A program made the position numbers and the translations under genes. A stretch of 64,000 nt of DNA from Amycolatopsis sulphurea. Its GTDB lineage: Bacteria > Actinomycetota > Actinomycetes > Mycobacteriales > Pseudonocardiaceae. The stretch spans positions 3,472,001-3,536,000 of the forward strand of contig NZ_PDJK01000002.1 in assembly GCF_002564045.1 (NCBI RefSeq), given 5' to 3'. The notes under the pieces are model-generated. The model had not been told where the DNA came from. It made no database searches and was given only the letters and a program-made list of their open reading frames with translations. Below are positions 7,381 to 15,929 of this stretch, piece by piece; position 1 is the stretch's first letter, and each line of letters starts with the position of its first letter.

Positions 7381-7995
7381 ATGCGGATGTCCGAGCTCTC
7401 GGCGAGGACCGGGGTCGCGGTCGCGACGATCAAGTACTACCTGCGCGAAGAGCTCCTGCCCGCCGGGCGGCTGATGTCCGCCACGCAGGCGCGGTACGAC
7501 GACGCGCACGTCGAACGCCTCCGTCTCATCCGTGCGCTGCTGGGACCGGCGCGGTTGAGCATCGCCCAGGTGCGCCGGGTGCTCGACGCGATCGACGCGC
7601 CCGAGGCCGACACGCTCGCCCGGCTCGCTCAGGCGCAGCATGCCGCCAGCGTCGGCGCAGCGGTGGACGATCTCGGTCCGGCGGAGGCGGTCCTCGCGCG
7701 CGCAGGGTGGAGGTTTGATCCCGAGAGTGCCGAGGTCGCCCAACTCGCGGCGGCGCTCGCGGCGCTCGCGGAAGCGGGGTACGAGATCCCGGAGGAGAAC
7801 TTCACCGCTTACCTGGACGCGGCGGCCGTGATCGCCGAGACCGAGATCGCGCACATCCCGACCGAGTCGGCCGAAGCGGCCATCCGGTATTCGGTGCTCG
7901 GGACGGTCCTGGTGGAGCCGGTGCTGCTCGCGCTCCGGCGCGTTGCCCAGCAGGACGCGGCTTATCGGCGATTCGATCCGGATGGGTCGCGCTGA
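7381..7995 (+). CDS. MerR family transcriptional regulator
   Basis: The 204-residue protein starts with the MerR winged helix: MRMSELSARTGVAVATIKYY, then LREELLPAGR and RYDDAHVERLRLIRALLG. A long dimerisation helix and an effector region of ~100 residues follow. ATG 7381 has AAGGGG about 8 bases upstream; an in-frame ATG at 7363 is less likely. It is divergent from the DUF4188 gene, and the palindrome between them is its likely operator. The C-terminal part has no cysteines for metal binding, so a small-molecule ligand is more likely than a metal. Confidence 0.85.
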   Translation: MRMSELSARTGVAVATIKYYLREELLPAGRLMSATQARYDDAHVERLRLIRALLGPARLSIAQVRRVLDAIDAPEADTLARLAQAQHAASVGAAVDDLGPAEAVLARAGWRFDPESAEVAQLAAALAALAEAGYEIPEENFTAYLDAAAVIAETEIAHIPTESAEAAIRYSVLGTVLVEPVLLALRRVAQQDAAYRRFDPDGSR

Positions 7996-8088
7996 GCCTG
8001 TGGCAGGTAAGGGGAACGGGCGGCTCGCTCCTGAGTGGACTGTTGCGCGGATCAGCTCGGCGAAGCGATCCAGTGAAAGGTGAGTAGT

Positions 8089-8418
8089 TCAGGCGGGCAT
8101 CCTGGTGCGGTGTGGCACGGTGAGCCTCGCCGGATCGATGCCGGTCACCCGGATCAGTCGTGTTTCGCCGTCGCGTAGGTCGAAGCAGTTGTCGTCGAGT
8201 CGCATGGCTGGTTCCGGGTGGGAGATGCGTACGCCGTAACTGTAGCCGGATGAGCGCAGTGTCAATCCGCCGTCGACGACGGGACTGGGCCGCGCGGAAC
8301 TCGTTGCCCTGCCGCAATTCGTTACCCGCGTCGAACAGAGCCGTTACGGCATACCCGGTCCATTCATCGAGATCAGTGCCTAGATGGATCGTATTCACGT
8401 ACGGTCCGGGGGTGTGAA
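8089..8418 (-). pseudogene. remnant of a glycoside hydrolase family 2 / beta-mannosidase C-terminus
   Basis: Upstream of a stop at 8089 the minus strand reads GGLTLRSSGYSYGVRISHPE, then AMRLDDNCFDLRDGETRLIR and VTGIDPARLTV. The pattern L.DN.FDL..GE.R.i.v.G......L.V is the final beta-sandwich of GH2 beta-mannosidase-like enzymes. Further upstream the frame breaks: a second frame carries DLDEWTGYAVTALFDAGNEL. No start codon or catalytic domain is present. A decayed 3' end of a large enzyme gene is the simplest reading, and family certainty is moderate. Confidence 0.4.
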
Positions 8419-8576
8419 AACACCTTCGCCAGCGCATTCGGATGGGCGCCCGGAGTGATACTCGCACGGTATCGCCGCCGTTCAGCGGGACGATCGCGCG
8501 CCGTGCTTGCCTGGTTGACCCGGGTTGCCCGGCGAGCGGGGGACGGATTTTCCGCAGGTCTGGTAAACCCGTTGTC

Positions 8577-11402
8577 GTGACCCCAGGAGTGACTGTCGAG
8601 CTGCTGGGCACCGTGCGGGTACGTCGTGGCGACACCGAAATCGATCTGGGCCCGGCCGGCCGGTGCTCGCTGTTCACGATGCTCGCGCTGCGGGCAGGGA
8701 CCACCGTCCGGCTCGACGAACTCGTCGACGGCCTGTGGGGTGAGACGCCGCCCAAAACGGCCGAGGGCATCGTCTACACCTACGTTTCCGCTCTCCGTAA
8801 GGCAGTCGAGCCCGACCGGACGCGCGGCTCCGCGCCACGGGTGCTGACCGGGACGCGGGCCGGGTATTCCCTGCGGCTGCCCGCCGACGCGATCGACGCG
8901 AGCCGCTTCGAGGCGATGACGGAAGAAGCCCGGCTTCGCTGGGCGGCAGAGGACTTCGTGGGCACCCGGGCGCAGTGCGACGCCGCGCTCCGTGAATGGG
9001 GCGGGACACCGCTGGGTGGGGCGACCGGTCCGTTCGTCGAGGTGGAGCGTTCCCGGCTGGCGCTGCTGAAACTGGACGTCGAGGAGTTGCGGTGTGCCGC
9101 GTTGCTCGAAACCGGCGCGGCGAGCAGTGCGGCCACCGCACTGACCGCGCTGGTCGCGGAGAATCCGCTGCACGAGCGGCTGCACGAGTTGTTCGTGCTG
9201 GCGTTGTCCCGTACCGGGCGGCAGGCCGAGGCCTTGCAGGTCTACCAACGGATCCGGCGGCAGCTCGTGGAGGAGCTGGGCGTCGAGCCGGGGCCGGCGC
9301 TGCGCCGGGCGCACGAGCAGGTGCTCACCGGCGAATCGGGTTCGCCGGTGGGCCGGCTGGGGCCGACCAGGGTGGTGCCGGCCCAGCTGCCGCACCGGAT
9401 CGCGGAATTCGTCGGCCGGGAGGACGAAGTGCGGCGGCTGCAGCAGAGGTGCCAGGCCGCGTCCTTCGGGGTGGCCGGCGGTCCGGTGGTGATCTCGGCG
9501 ATCGACGGTTCGGCCGGGGTCGGCAAGACCGCGCTCGCGGTGCACGTGGCGCACCAGGTCGCGGAGTCCTTTCCGGACGGACAGCTCTTCCTGGACCTGC
9601 GCGGGTTCGATCCGCGGCATCCGCCGATCACCGCGGAGGCCGCGCTCGCCCAGCTGCTGCAGAGCCTCGGTGCCGACGCGGAGCTGATCACCGGTGACGT
9701 GGCGGCGCAGGCCGCGCTGTACCGCTCGCTGGTGGCCGGCCGACGGGTGCTGGTGGTGCTGGACAACGCCGTGAGCGCGGAACAGGTTCGGCCGCTGCTG
9801 CCCGGTTCGGCGGGCTGCCTCGCACTGGTCACCAGCCGCAACCGGCTCTCCGGGCTGGTCGCCCGCAACGGGGCCACCCGGCTCAGCCTTGACGTGTTGC
9901 GGCCCGCAGAATCGCGGGAGCTGCTGCGGTGCGTGCTCGGCGCCGAGCTGGTGGACGCCGAGTTCGAGCTGGCCGCCGAGCTGGCCGTCCATTGTGGACA
10001 TCTGCCGCTCGCGCTGCGGATCGCCGCGGAACGGATCCTCGGCGACGAGTACTACCGGCTGGCCGATCTGGTGGCCGAGCTGCGGGTGGTCCCGGAACGG
10101 TTGGATGCACTGTCCACTGCGGATGATGAATCCTCGGTGGTGCGTACGGTGTTCTCCTGGTCCTACCATACGTTGAAGCCGGAGGACGCTCGCGCGTTCC
10201 GGTTGCTGGGCCTGCATCCGGCGGCCGAGCTGAGCATCGCGGATGCGGCCGCCCTGCTCGGTGTCGCGGTGACCACGGCGCGGCGCCGGCTCGACAGCCT
10301 GATGCGCTGGCACCTGATGGAGCAGGTGGCGCGTGACCGGTATCGTTTCCACGACCTGCTCCGGATTTACGCCGCCGAATGCGCCGAGCAGGACGAATCG
10401 GCGGAAGCGATCGAGCAGGCCACCGCCCGGCTGGTGCGCTGGTATCTGCACGCCACCGTCGCCGCGCGCGAACTGGTGGCACCCGGGCTGGGGCCGATCG
10501 ATCCCGGCCCGGCCGATCGGGATCAGCCACGGCTGGTGCTGCGGGACTACGCGGAGGCGATCGGCTGGGCGGGCCGTTCACTGTCCGGGGTGGTCGACGT
10601 GCTGGAACTGGCGGCGGCGCGCGGATTCGACGGGCTTACCGCGCGGCTGGCCACCGCGCTCGGCGCGCTGTGTCACTGCCTGAGCCGCTGGGCGGAATGG
10701 CAGCGGGTCATCGGAGCCGGGCTGAGCGCCGCACGACGGGTCGAGGATCGGCTCGCCGAAGGGCGGCTGTGCAACGACTACGGAGTGCTGTGCCATTTCC
10801 TCGGCCGCGCCGAGGAGGCGGTGGCGGCGCATCGCCGTGCTGTGCGCATTCTGAGCGCGCTGGACCGGGGGGACGCTGCCGTCGCGGCCAACCTCGCCGT
10901 CGCGTATCTGATGATCGGCTGGGAGCTGGACGCGTTGCCACTGCTGGAAAACGCGCTCTTGCTCGCCAAGGCGCACGGCAGCAGGTTCGTCGAGTCGTCA
11001 GTGGCGGAGGGCCTCGGTGCGGTGCTGTCCCGCCTTGGCCGGCACGACGAGGCAATCGAGCTGGGACTGTCGTCGGTGGAGCTGGTGCGGGGCACCGGCG
11101 CCGAGCACATGCTGGCACACGCGTTGCGTCAGGTCGGTCAGTCCTGCCTGCACGCCGGGCGGGTCGAAGACGCGGTGCGTCACCTCGAAGCCGCACTCGA
11201 ACTGTGGCGAGCCCTCGGCGACCGATGGGGCGAGATCTCCGGCAGCCACGCGCTTGCCTGTGCACTGCATCAGGCCGAACGGCTTGACGCCGCCCGCCGA
11301 TTGCTCGTTTCCGCGCTGCAGATCATCGGTGAGTCCGGATATCGCGGAGTGCACTACCGCGAAGAGAGTGAAATGCGGGCTTTGCTCGCCGAACTCGGCT
11401 GA
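8577..11402 (+). CDS. SARP-type transcriptional regulator (AfsR-like, with NB-ARC and TPR)
   Basis: The 941-residue protein has the AfsR layout. An OmpR-like DNA-binding domain (residues ~5-95, VTVELLGTVRVRRGDTEIDL to TRAGYSL) is followed by a bacterial transcriptional activator domain (~100-245, with YQRIRRQLVEELGVEPGPAL). An NB-ARC ATPase follows (Walker A GSAGVGKTALAVHVA; VLVVLDNA as Walker B). Then come a winged-helix region and TPR repeats from ~680 to the end. SARP proteins activate secondary-metabolite or morphogenesis genes by binding direct repeats near -35. GTG 8577 is chosen because similarity starts there; a longer frame to 8442 is implausible. No biosynthetic cluster adjoins, so the target is unknown. 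Confidence 0.85.
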   Translation: MTPGVTVELLGTVRVRRGDTEIDLGPAGRCSLFTMLALRAGTTVRLDELVDGLWGETPPKTAEGIVYTYVSALRKAVEPDRTRGSAPRVLTGTRAGYSLRLPADAIDASRFEAMTEEARLRWAAEDFVGTRAQCDAALREWGGTPLGGATGPFVEVERSRLALLKLDVEELRCAALLETGAASSAATALTALVAENPLHERLHELFVLALSRTGRQAEALQVYQRIRRQLVEELGVEPGPALRRAHEQVLTGESGSPVGRLGPTRVVPAQLPHRIAEFVGREDEVRRLQQRCQAASFGVAGGPVVISAIDGSAGVGKTALAVHVAHQVAESFPDGQLFLDLRGFDPRHPPITAEAALAQLLQSLGADAELITGDVAAQAALYRSLVAGRRVLVVLDNAVSAEQVRPLLPGSAGCLALVTSRNRLSGLVARNGATRLSLDVLRPAESRELLRCVLGAELVDAEFELAAELAVHCGHLPLALRIAAERILGDEYYRLADLVAELRVVPERLDALSTADDESSVVRTVFSWSYHTLKPEDARAFRLLGLHPAAELSIADAAALLGVAVTTARRRLDSLMRWHLMEQVARDRYRFHDLLRIYAAECAEQDESAEAIEQATARLVRWYLHATVAARELVAPGLGPIDPGPADRDQPRLVLRDYAEAIGWAGRSLSGVVDVLELAAARGFDGLTARLATALGALCHCLSRWAEWQRVIGAGLSAARRVEDRLAEGRLCNDYGVLCHFLGRAEEAVAAHRRAVRILSALDRGDAAVAANLAVAYLMIGWELDALPLLENALLLAKAHGSRFVESSVAEGLGAVLSRLGRHDEAIELGLSSVELVRGTGAEHMLAHALRQVGQSCLHAGRVEDAVRHLEAALELWRALGDRWGEISGSHALACALHQAERLDAARRLLVSALQIIGESGYRGVHYREESEMRALLAELG

Positions 11403-11516
11403 TCGGATTATACCGTGGTCGAATCCGGCTCATCCTTGCTGCTGACGCCCGGATGGCACTTGCGCGCATAGGGTCCGCAGTGGAAGTCCGACGTGCGGTT
11501 CTGGAGAGGATACTCG

Positions 11517-12962
11517 ATGCGTAGAACAGTGTTGTTCGCCGCTCTTGGTGCGATGACAGCCACGACCCTGCTGGCGCCGAACGCGGCGGCGACCGGTGGG
11601 CTGCGGTGGGGCGCGTGCCCGGCGGATCTCAGGTCGACGACGTTACAGTGCGCGACGGTGCAAGTGCCACTGGATTACCGGGATCCCGGAGGGCGGAAGA
11701 TCGGCCTGACGATTTCCCGCTTGGCGAGTACGAATCCGGAGAAACGCCGCGGCGTGCTCCTGACGAATCCGGGCGGCCCCGGTGGTCCCGGCCTGGAGAT
11801 GCCGGGAATGCTGGTTCTGCCAGGGCTTCCCGGGACTCTGCCACAGAACGTGCGGGACACCTACGACGTGATCGGGATCGATCCGCGCGGAGTCGGGCAC
11901 AGTTCTCCGGTCACCTGTGACCTGACCAAGGCGCAGCTGGAACTCAGCAATATGCCGTATGCGAACACTCCGGCCGACGTGGTGAAACAGGCCAAGGTCG
12001 CGAAGGAGGAAGCGAAACAGTGCGCGTCGTCGAAATCCGCCTGGATGCTGCCGTACGTGACGACAGCGAATACTGCGCGTGATCTGGATCAGGTCCGGAA
12101 GGCGTTGGGCGAGGAGAAGATCTCCTACCTGGGCGTTTCGTACGGGACGTATTTGGGTGCGGTCTACACGACGATGTTCCCGCAGCGCAGTGATCGGTTC
12201 GTGCTGGATTCCAACCTCGGCTCGGGTGGGTACGACATCGAGGCGATGCACGGGTTCGCGCGCGGAATGCAGGACCGGTTCCCGGATTTCGCGAAGTACG
12301 CGGCGGCTCATCCGGAGTTCGGGCTCGGCACGACGCCGGCGCACGTGACCGCGAAGTTCTTCGCACTGGCCGCCCGCCTGGACCGGAAGCCGATCGGCGG
12401 CATCGACGGGTCGATCTTCCGCACGCTGACCTTCGAGCATGTTTACCTGGATGCTCAGTTCCCGCAGCTGGCCAAGGCCTGGCAATCCCTGGACCGGGGT
12501 GTGGCGCCGGTACCGGGGCAGATGAAGTATCCGGAGAACCTGCTGGCCACGCGGTTGCACGTGATGTGCGGTGATTCGAGCTGGCCGCGGTCGGTGGGCA
12601 GCTATCAGGCCGACGTCGCGGTCAGCCGGGGCGAATACCCGATGATCGGTGCGGGCGCGGCGAATATCGGGCCGTGCGCTTACTGGGCGCCGCCGAAGGA
12701 ACCGAAGGTGCGGATCAGCGATCGCGGCCCGTCGAACGTGCTGATGGTGCAGAACCTGCGGGATCCGGCGACTCCGTTGTCCGGCGCTCGTGACTTGCGT
12801 CGCGCCTTCGGCCAGCGGGCCCGGATGGTGACCGTCGACCAGGGTGGGCACGGTGCGTACGCGTTCGCGGCCAATCAGTGCGCTAATGCGGTGGTCAATG
12901 ATTATTTGGCGACCGGGAAACGTATTGGGCAGGACCGGTTCTGCGCTGCGGAAAGTCGCTGA
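11517..12962 (+). CDS. secreted alpha/beta hydrolase, S33 tripeptidyl aminopeptidase family
   Basis: ATG 11517 follows GGAGAGG. The 481-residue product has a Sec signal peptide (MRRTVLFAALGAMTATTLLA, ending at NAAAT). It continues with the peptidase S33 pattern: NPGGPGGPG oxyanion region, YDVIGIDPRGVGHSSPV, and nucleophile GVSYGTYLG. The late aspartate is in LRDPATP and the histidine in GGHGAY. Two cysteine pairs typical of secreted Streptomyces SlpD/SlpE-like tripeptidyl aminopeptidases are present. It probably removes tripeptides from extracellular peptides. A mobile palindromic element lies 75 bases after the stop. Confidence 0.88.
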   Translation: MRRTVLFAALGAMTATTLLAPNAAATGGLRWGACPADLRSTTLQCATVQVPLDYRDPGGRKIGLTISRLASTNPEKRRGVLLTNPGGPGGPGLEMPGMLVLPGLPGTLPQNVRDTYDVIGIDPRGVGHSSPVTCDLTKAQLELSNMPYANTPADVVKQAKVAKEEAKQCASSKSAWMLPYVTTANTARDLDQVRKALGEEKISYLGVSYGTYLGAVYTTMFPQRSDRFVLDSNLGSGGYDIEAMHGFARGMQDRFPDFAKYAAAHPEFGLGTTPAHVTAKFFALAARLDRKPIGGIDGSIFRTLTFEHVYLDAQFPQLAKAWQSLDRGVAPVPGQMKYPENLLATRLHVMCGDSSWPRSVGSYQADVAVSRGEYPMIGAGAANIGPCAYWAPPKEPKVRISDRGPSNVLMVQNLRDPATPLSGARDLRRAFGQRARMVTVDQGGHGAYAFAANQCANAVVNDYLATGKRIGQDRFCAAESR

Positions 12963-13036
12963 CGAGAGGGGTTTCCGGGGTGTGCTCGCCGGGGGTGGCG
13001 GCCCGCCGGGGTGGCGCTCGCCGGAGGGGCGGCGAG

Positions 13037-13228
13037 CAGGGTGCCGGCAAAGTCGGTATGGAGGGCCTTGCGCAGGTGCGGAGGGCTGTGAAGGGGCCCT
13101 TCACGGACTCTGAGTCCGTGAAGGGCCCCTTCACGGACCCGAACCGGTCCGGTGCACGCCACGAGGTGGTCGCACACACCTCCGCAGCGCCCGCTGCCGG
13201 GTCCCCGACCAACTTTGCCGGAACCCTG
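13037..13228. mobile_element. CAGGG-ended miniature element, copy 1 (reverse orientation)
   Basis: The 192-bp element begins CAGGGTGCCGGCAAAGTCGG and ends with the complementary AACTTTGCCGGAACCCTG. It is flanked by the exact 10-bp duplication GGGCGGCGAG (13027-13036 and 13229-13238). Inside is the nested palindrome (13088-13134) built from two GTGAAGGGGCCCTTCAC-type units around GACTCTGAGTC. The segment CGAGGTGGTCGCACACACCT shows it is inverted relative to the copy at 53218. No transposase is encoded, so it is a non-autonomous (MITE-like) element. Confidence 0.8.
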
Positions 13229-13331
13229 GGGCGGCGAGTGCCACCTTGTGGAATCGGCTGGGTTTGTGGTGGGTGTGACTGGGGTTGGGGTTGGGGTTGT
13301 GCGGTTCTGCTTGGTGCATGTGTCTGGGTGG

Positions 13332-13695
13332 AAGTTGGCGTACGCGTACGGCAACTTTCCGGGGAGAGTGGGGACTTGCACGGGACGAGAGTTGGGAACC
13401 TGCGCGGGACGCGGCTGGCTGTGCGCGCTCGATGGTGGACGGGAGCGACCGGCCGTGGGCGTCCGGTCTGTCAGCCGTGTTCGGCCCGGTGTCTGCGCCT
13501 GTGGTCGTCGAGTGGCGTACACGTACGCCAATTTTCGGGAGAGAATCGGCCCTTACGGATGCCACGCCCGGCGGCACGGTGCGCTTCGGGCTAGGCACTC
13601 GCTGAAGCCGGACGGAAGCCCGGTCCGCGCGTCCGTCCGGTATGTACGGCTGGGCGGGAAGCCGGCGTACGTGTACGCCGGCTTCCGGAGAGAGT
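13332..13695. repeat. three copies of a GCGTAC-NN-GTACGC palindromic repeat
   Basis: Three units share the core TGGCGTACnnGTACGcCa followed by TTyCGGGgAGAGt, at 13332-13370, 13511-13547 and 13659-13695. In the third, AAGCCGGCGTAC pairs with GTACGCCGGCTT as an almost perfect 26-base palindrome just after the stop of the minus-strand methyltransferase gene, where it could terminate transcription. In the first copy the flanking bases change on both sides, but pairing is only partly preserved. The remaining sequence between 13239 and 13694 has no gene. Confidence 0.6.
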
Positions 13696-14525
13696 CAGGG
13701 CTTGTGTGCGACGAGCCCGGCGATGATCCGCTGGGCGTTGGACGGCGCGGTCAGCTGCGGTCCGTCGGACCACCAGTTGCGCACTTCCACGAAACCGGGC
13801 TCGATCAGGTCGAGCCCGTCCACCATCTCCAGGATCTCCTCGCGGGTGCGCGCGGTGACGCCGTTCATGGCGCCGTTGGCGACGGCTTCCTGCAGCGCGC
13901 GCAGGGCCTCGGGGTCTCCTTCCGGGCCCGCGTCGTAGAAGTGCGAGATGGCCACATAGGAGCCCGAGGGCAGTGCGTCGACGTAGTCGCGCATGATCTC
14001 CGCCGGTCGGTGCCGGTCGCCCTGATAGTGGTGCAGGGCGAGGAAGAACAGCAGCGCGATCGGTTTGGTCCAGTTCAGATGGGTCTGGACCACCTCGTTC
14101 TCCAGGACGCTCGCCTGGTCGAAGATGTCGCCGGCGACGAACCGGGTCCGGTCGTTGTCCTGCAGCAGGGCGCGGCCGTGCGCGGCGACCACCGGGTCGT
14201 TGTCCACATAGACGACCTTCGAGTCCGGCTGCAGGCGCTGGACGACCTGGTGCACGTTCTCCGAGGTGGGCAGGCCGGACCCGCAGTCGAGATACTGCGT
14301 GATGCCCGCGTGCGTGGCCAGGAACCGGCACACGCGGATCAGGTACGCGCGGTTCTCGGTCGCCGCGTCCCACAGGCCCGGCATCGCTTCGTTGAGCTGA
14401 CTGAAGGTCTTCCGGTCGATCTCGTAGTTGGTGGACCCGCCGAGTGCGTAATCGTAGATCCGCGCGACGCTCGCACGGCTCGGATCGACTCCCACCGGAG
14501 TGTTCGGATCGACGTTGAACGACAT
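13695..14525 (-). CDS. S-adenosylmethionine-dependent methyltransferase, Methyltransf_19 family (copy 1)
   Basis: The 276-residue protein begins MSFNVDPNTPVGVDPSRASV behind a strong AGGGAGG. It has the family pattern ARIYDYALGGSTNYEIDR, then YLDCGSGLPTSENVHQVVQR as the SAM-binding motif I, VVYVDNDPVV as motif II, and ALHHY near the active site. Members occur in many copies in Amycolatopsis and Streptomyces, and their substrates are mostly unknown. A paralogue lies at 17134-17964 on the same strand. A GTACGC hairpin directly follows the stop. Confidence 0.85.
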   Translation of the reverse strand: MSFNVDPNTPVGVDPSRASVARIYDYALGGSTNYEIDRKTFSQLNEAMPGLWDAATENRAYLIRVCRFLATHAGITQYLDCGSGLPTSENVHQVVQRLQPDSKVVYVDNDPVVAAHGRALLQDNDRTRFVAGDIFDQASVLENEVVQTHLNWTKPIALLFFLALHHYQGDRHRPAEIMRDYVDALPSGSYVAISHFYDAGPEGDPEALRALQEAVANGAMNGVTARTREEILEMVDGLDLIEPGFVEVRNWWSDGPQLTAPSNAQRIIAGLVAHKP

Positions 14526-14626
14526 GCGCGGCGCCTCCCTGACCGGGCTCCTGTGGCGGCTGACACACCGGAGCGTATCCAGTCTGCGCGCAGCACGATA
14601 CCGCGGTCCTGGCGACGGCGCCGGGC

Positions 14627-15004
14627 TCACTCTCCGGCGGGCTGCGCCTTCAGCCGCGCGGCTTCCCGGCGGACCTCGGCCTGGGTCTCGCGTTCACGGC
14701 GCAGCCAGTCCGGCTCGTCCGTTTTGAGCGTCTCGATCTGCTCGGTGGTGAGCGGTTCGGTGATCCCGCCCCGGGTCAGGCCGCCGATCGAGACGCCCAG
14801 CCTGGCCGCGACCACCGGGCGCGGGTGTGGCCCGTTGCGCCGCAGTTCGCGCAGCCACTCCGGCGGATCGGCCTGCAGCGCGTTCAGTTCGTCGCGGGAG
14901 ACCACGCCCGCGCGGAACTCGGCGGGGGTGGCTTCCAGGTAGACGCCCAGCTTCTTGGCCGCGGTGGCCGGTTTCATCGTCTGGGTGCTCTTCTGCGAAG
15001 TCAT
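14627..15004 (-). CDS. DUF5997 family protein
   Basis: The 125-residue protein (MTSQKSTQTMKPATAAKKLG, then VYLEATPAEFRAGVVSRDEL and EWLRELRRNGPHPRPVVAAR) matches DUF5997: a short actinobacterial protein rich in charged helices, with an N-terminal KKLG.YL..TP.EF pattern. It probably binds nucleic acid or a protein partner; the function is unknown. It is divergent from the LysR-substrate-domain protein at 15047, with only 42 bases between the starts, so the two share a promoter region. Confidence 0.75.
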   Translation of the reverse strand: MTSQKSTQTMKPATAAKKLGVYLEATPAEFRAGVVSRDELNALQADPPEWLRELRRNGPHPRPVVAARLGVSIGGLTRGGITEPLTTEQIETLKTDEPDWLRRERETQAEVRREAARLKAQPAGE

Positions 15005-15046
15005 GCCTGCCAGGGTAATCCGACCCGGTCCGGGTAGCCTGGCCCG

Positions 15047-15772
15047 GTGACAGGAACGCCGGTCTTCCGGCTCGGCTACGTGCCGGGGACGACCCCGGCC
15101 AAGTGGGTGCGGATCTGGCGCGAGCGCGAACCGGACGTGCCGCTGGAGCTGATCGCGGTGCCCGCCGGCGAGGCCGCGGACGCGGTGCGCGAAGACCGGG
15201 CCGACGCGGTCCTGCTGCGGCTGCCCGGCGACCGCGAGGGCCTGCACGCGATCCCGCTCTACACCGAGACCACAGTGGTCGTGGTGCCCAAGGACCACCT
15301 GATCACCGCGGCGGACGAGGTCTCCGGCGCGGACCTGGCCGGTGAGGTGCTGCTGCACCCGCTCGACGACCCGCTCGGCTGGCCGGCCCCGCCCGGCATA
15401 CTCGCCCGGGAACGCCCGGCCACCACCGGCGACGCGATCGAACTGATCGCCGCCGGGGTCGGCCTGCTCGTGGTGCCGCAGTCGCTGGCCCGGCTGCACC
15501 ACCGCCGTGACCTGACCTACCGCACACTCACTGACGCCCCGCAGTCGCAGGTCGCACTGTCCTGGCCGGAGGGTACGACGAGCGCGCTGGTGGAGCAGTT
15601 CATCGGCATCGTCCGCGGCCGCACGGTGAACAGCACCCGCGGGCAGCAGGAGGCGAAGGCGAAAGGCACGGAACCGGTGCGGGCGCGGAAGCCGCCGCGT
15701 GGTCGTGCCACTTCGGGCAAGGGCGCTGGGCCGAAGCCTGGGGGCCGGGGGAAGCCCCGCCGTCGTCGGTGA
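15047..15772 (+). CDS. LysR substrate-binding domain protein without HTH, basic C-terminal tail
   Basis: The 241-residue protein starts directly with the periplasmic-binding-protein fold of a LysR effector domain (FRLGYVPGTTPAKWVRIWRE, ADAVLLRLP, TVVVVPKDHLI, AAGVGLLVVPQSLARL). It lacks the usual 60-residue N-terminal helix-turn-helix. The last ~45 residues are Lys/Arg/Gly-rich (GRGKPRRRR at the end), a possible nucleic-acid-binding tail. It is divergent from the DUF5997 gene, an arrangement seen in other actinobacteria. A ligand-sensing partner of the DUF5997 protein is possible but unproven. Confidence 0.75.
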   Translation: MTGTPVFRLGYVPGTTPAKWVRIWREREPDVPLELIAVPAGEAADAVREDRADAVLLRLPGDREGLHAIPLYTETTVVVVPKDHLITAADEVSGADLAGEVLLHPLDDPLGWPAPPGILARERPATTGDAIELIAAGVGLLVVPQSLARLHHRRDLTYRTLTDAPQSQVALSWPEGTTSALVEQFIGIVRGRTVNSTRGQQEAKAKGTEPVRARKPPRGRATSGKGAGPKPGGRGKPRRRR

Positions 15773-15792
15773 ACGGCCGGGGGTTGTCCCCG

Positions 15793-15929
15793 GGCCGTGG
15801 GTCGTCGGCTTCGGCCCGTTCCCGACCGAGTTGCTCGACGAGTACCTGCGCAAGCAGGGCGGCGAGGTCGGCGTGACCACCGGCCGCTCGCGGCGCACCG
15901 GCTGGTTCGACGCGGTGGAGCCGGGTTGA
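15793..15929 (+). pseudogene. adenylosuccinate synthetase (purA) fragment
   Basis: The frame GPWVVGFGPFPTELLDEYLR, GGEVGVTTGRSRRTGWFDAV matches the central purA signature GPFPTEL...G.e.GVTTGR.RR.GW.D. The family is about 430 residues; only ~45 remain, with no start codon, and a stop follows after EPG. It lies in the tail of the LysR-domain gene. It is a scrap of a duplicated or foreign purA, since a complete copy is normally essential elsewhere. Confidence 0.65.

Noticed and set aside
8373..10451. A 692-codon open frame antisense to the SARP gene
   Set aside because: It is a Gln/Arg/His-rich mirror of a GC-rich gene with clear domain structure on the other strand, and it has no ribosome site or motif.
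13088..13134. Peptide-like translation with repeated VKGPFTDSES as a coding repeat
   Set aside because: The same peptide appears in any frame crossing the palindrome, in both orientations and between genes; it is a property of the DNA repeat.
13332..13695. The three spaced repeats as a CRISPR array
   Set aside because: Spacing is 150-180 bp and uneven, the repeats are imperfect palindromes of about 37 bp, and no cas genes are present.
13152..14942. A 596-codon plus-strand frame across the repeats and the methyltransferase gene
   Set aside because: Most of it is antisense of a well-supported methyltransferase with a strong ribosome site.
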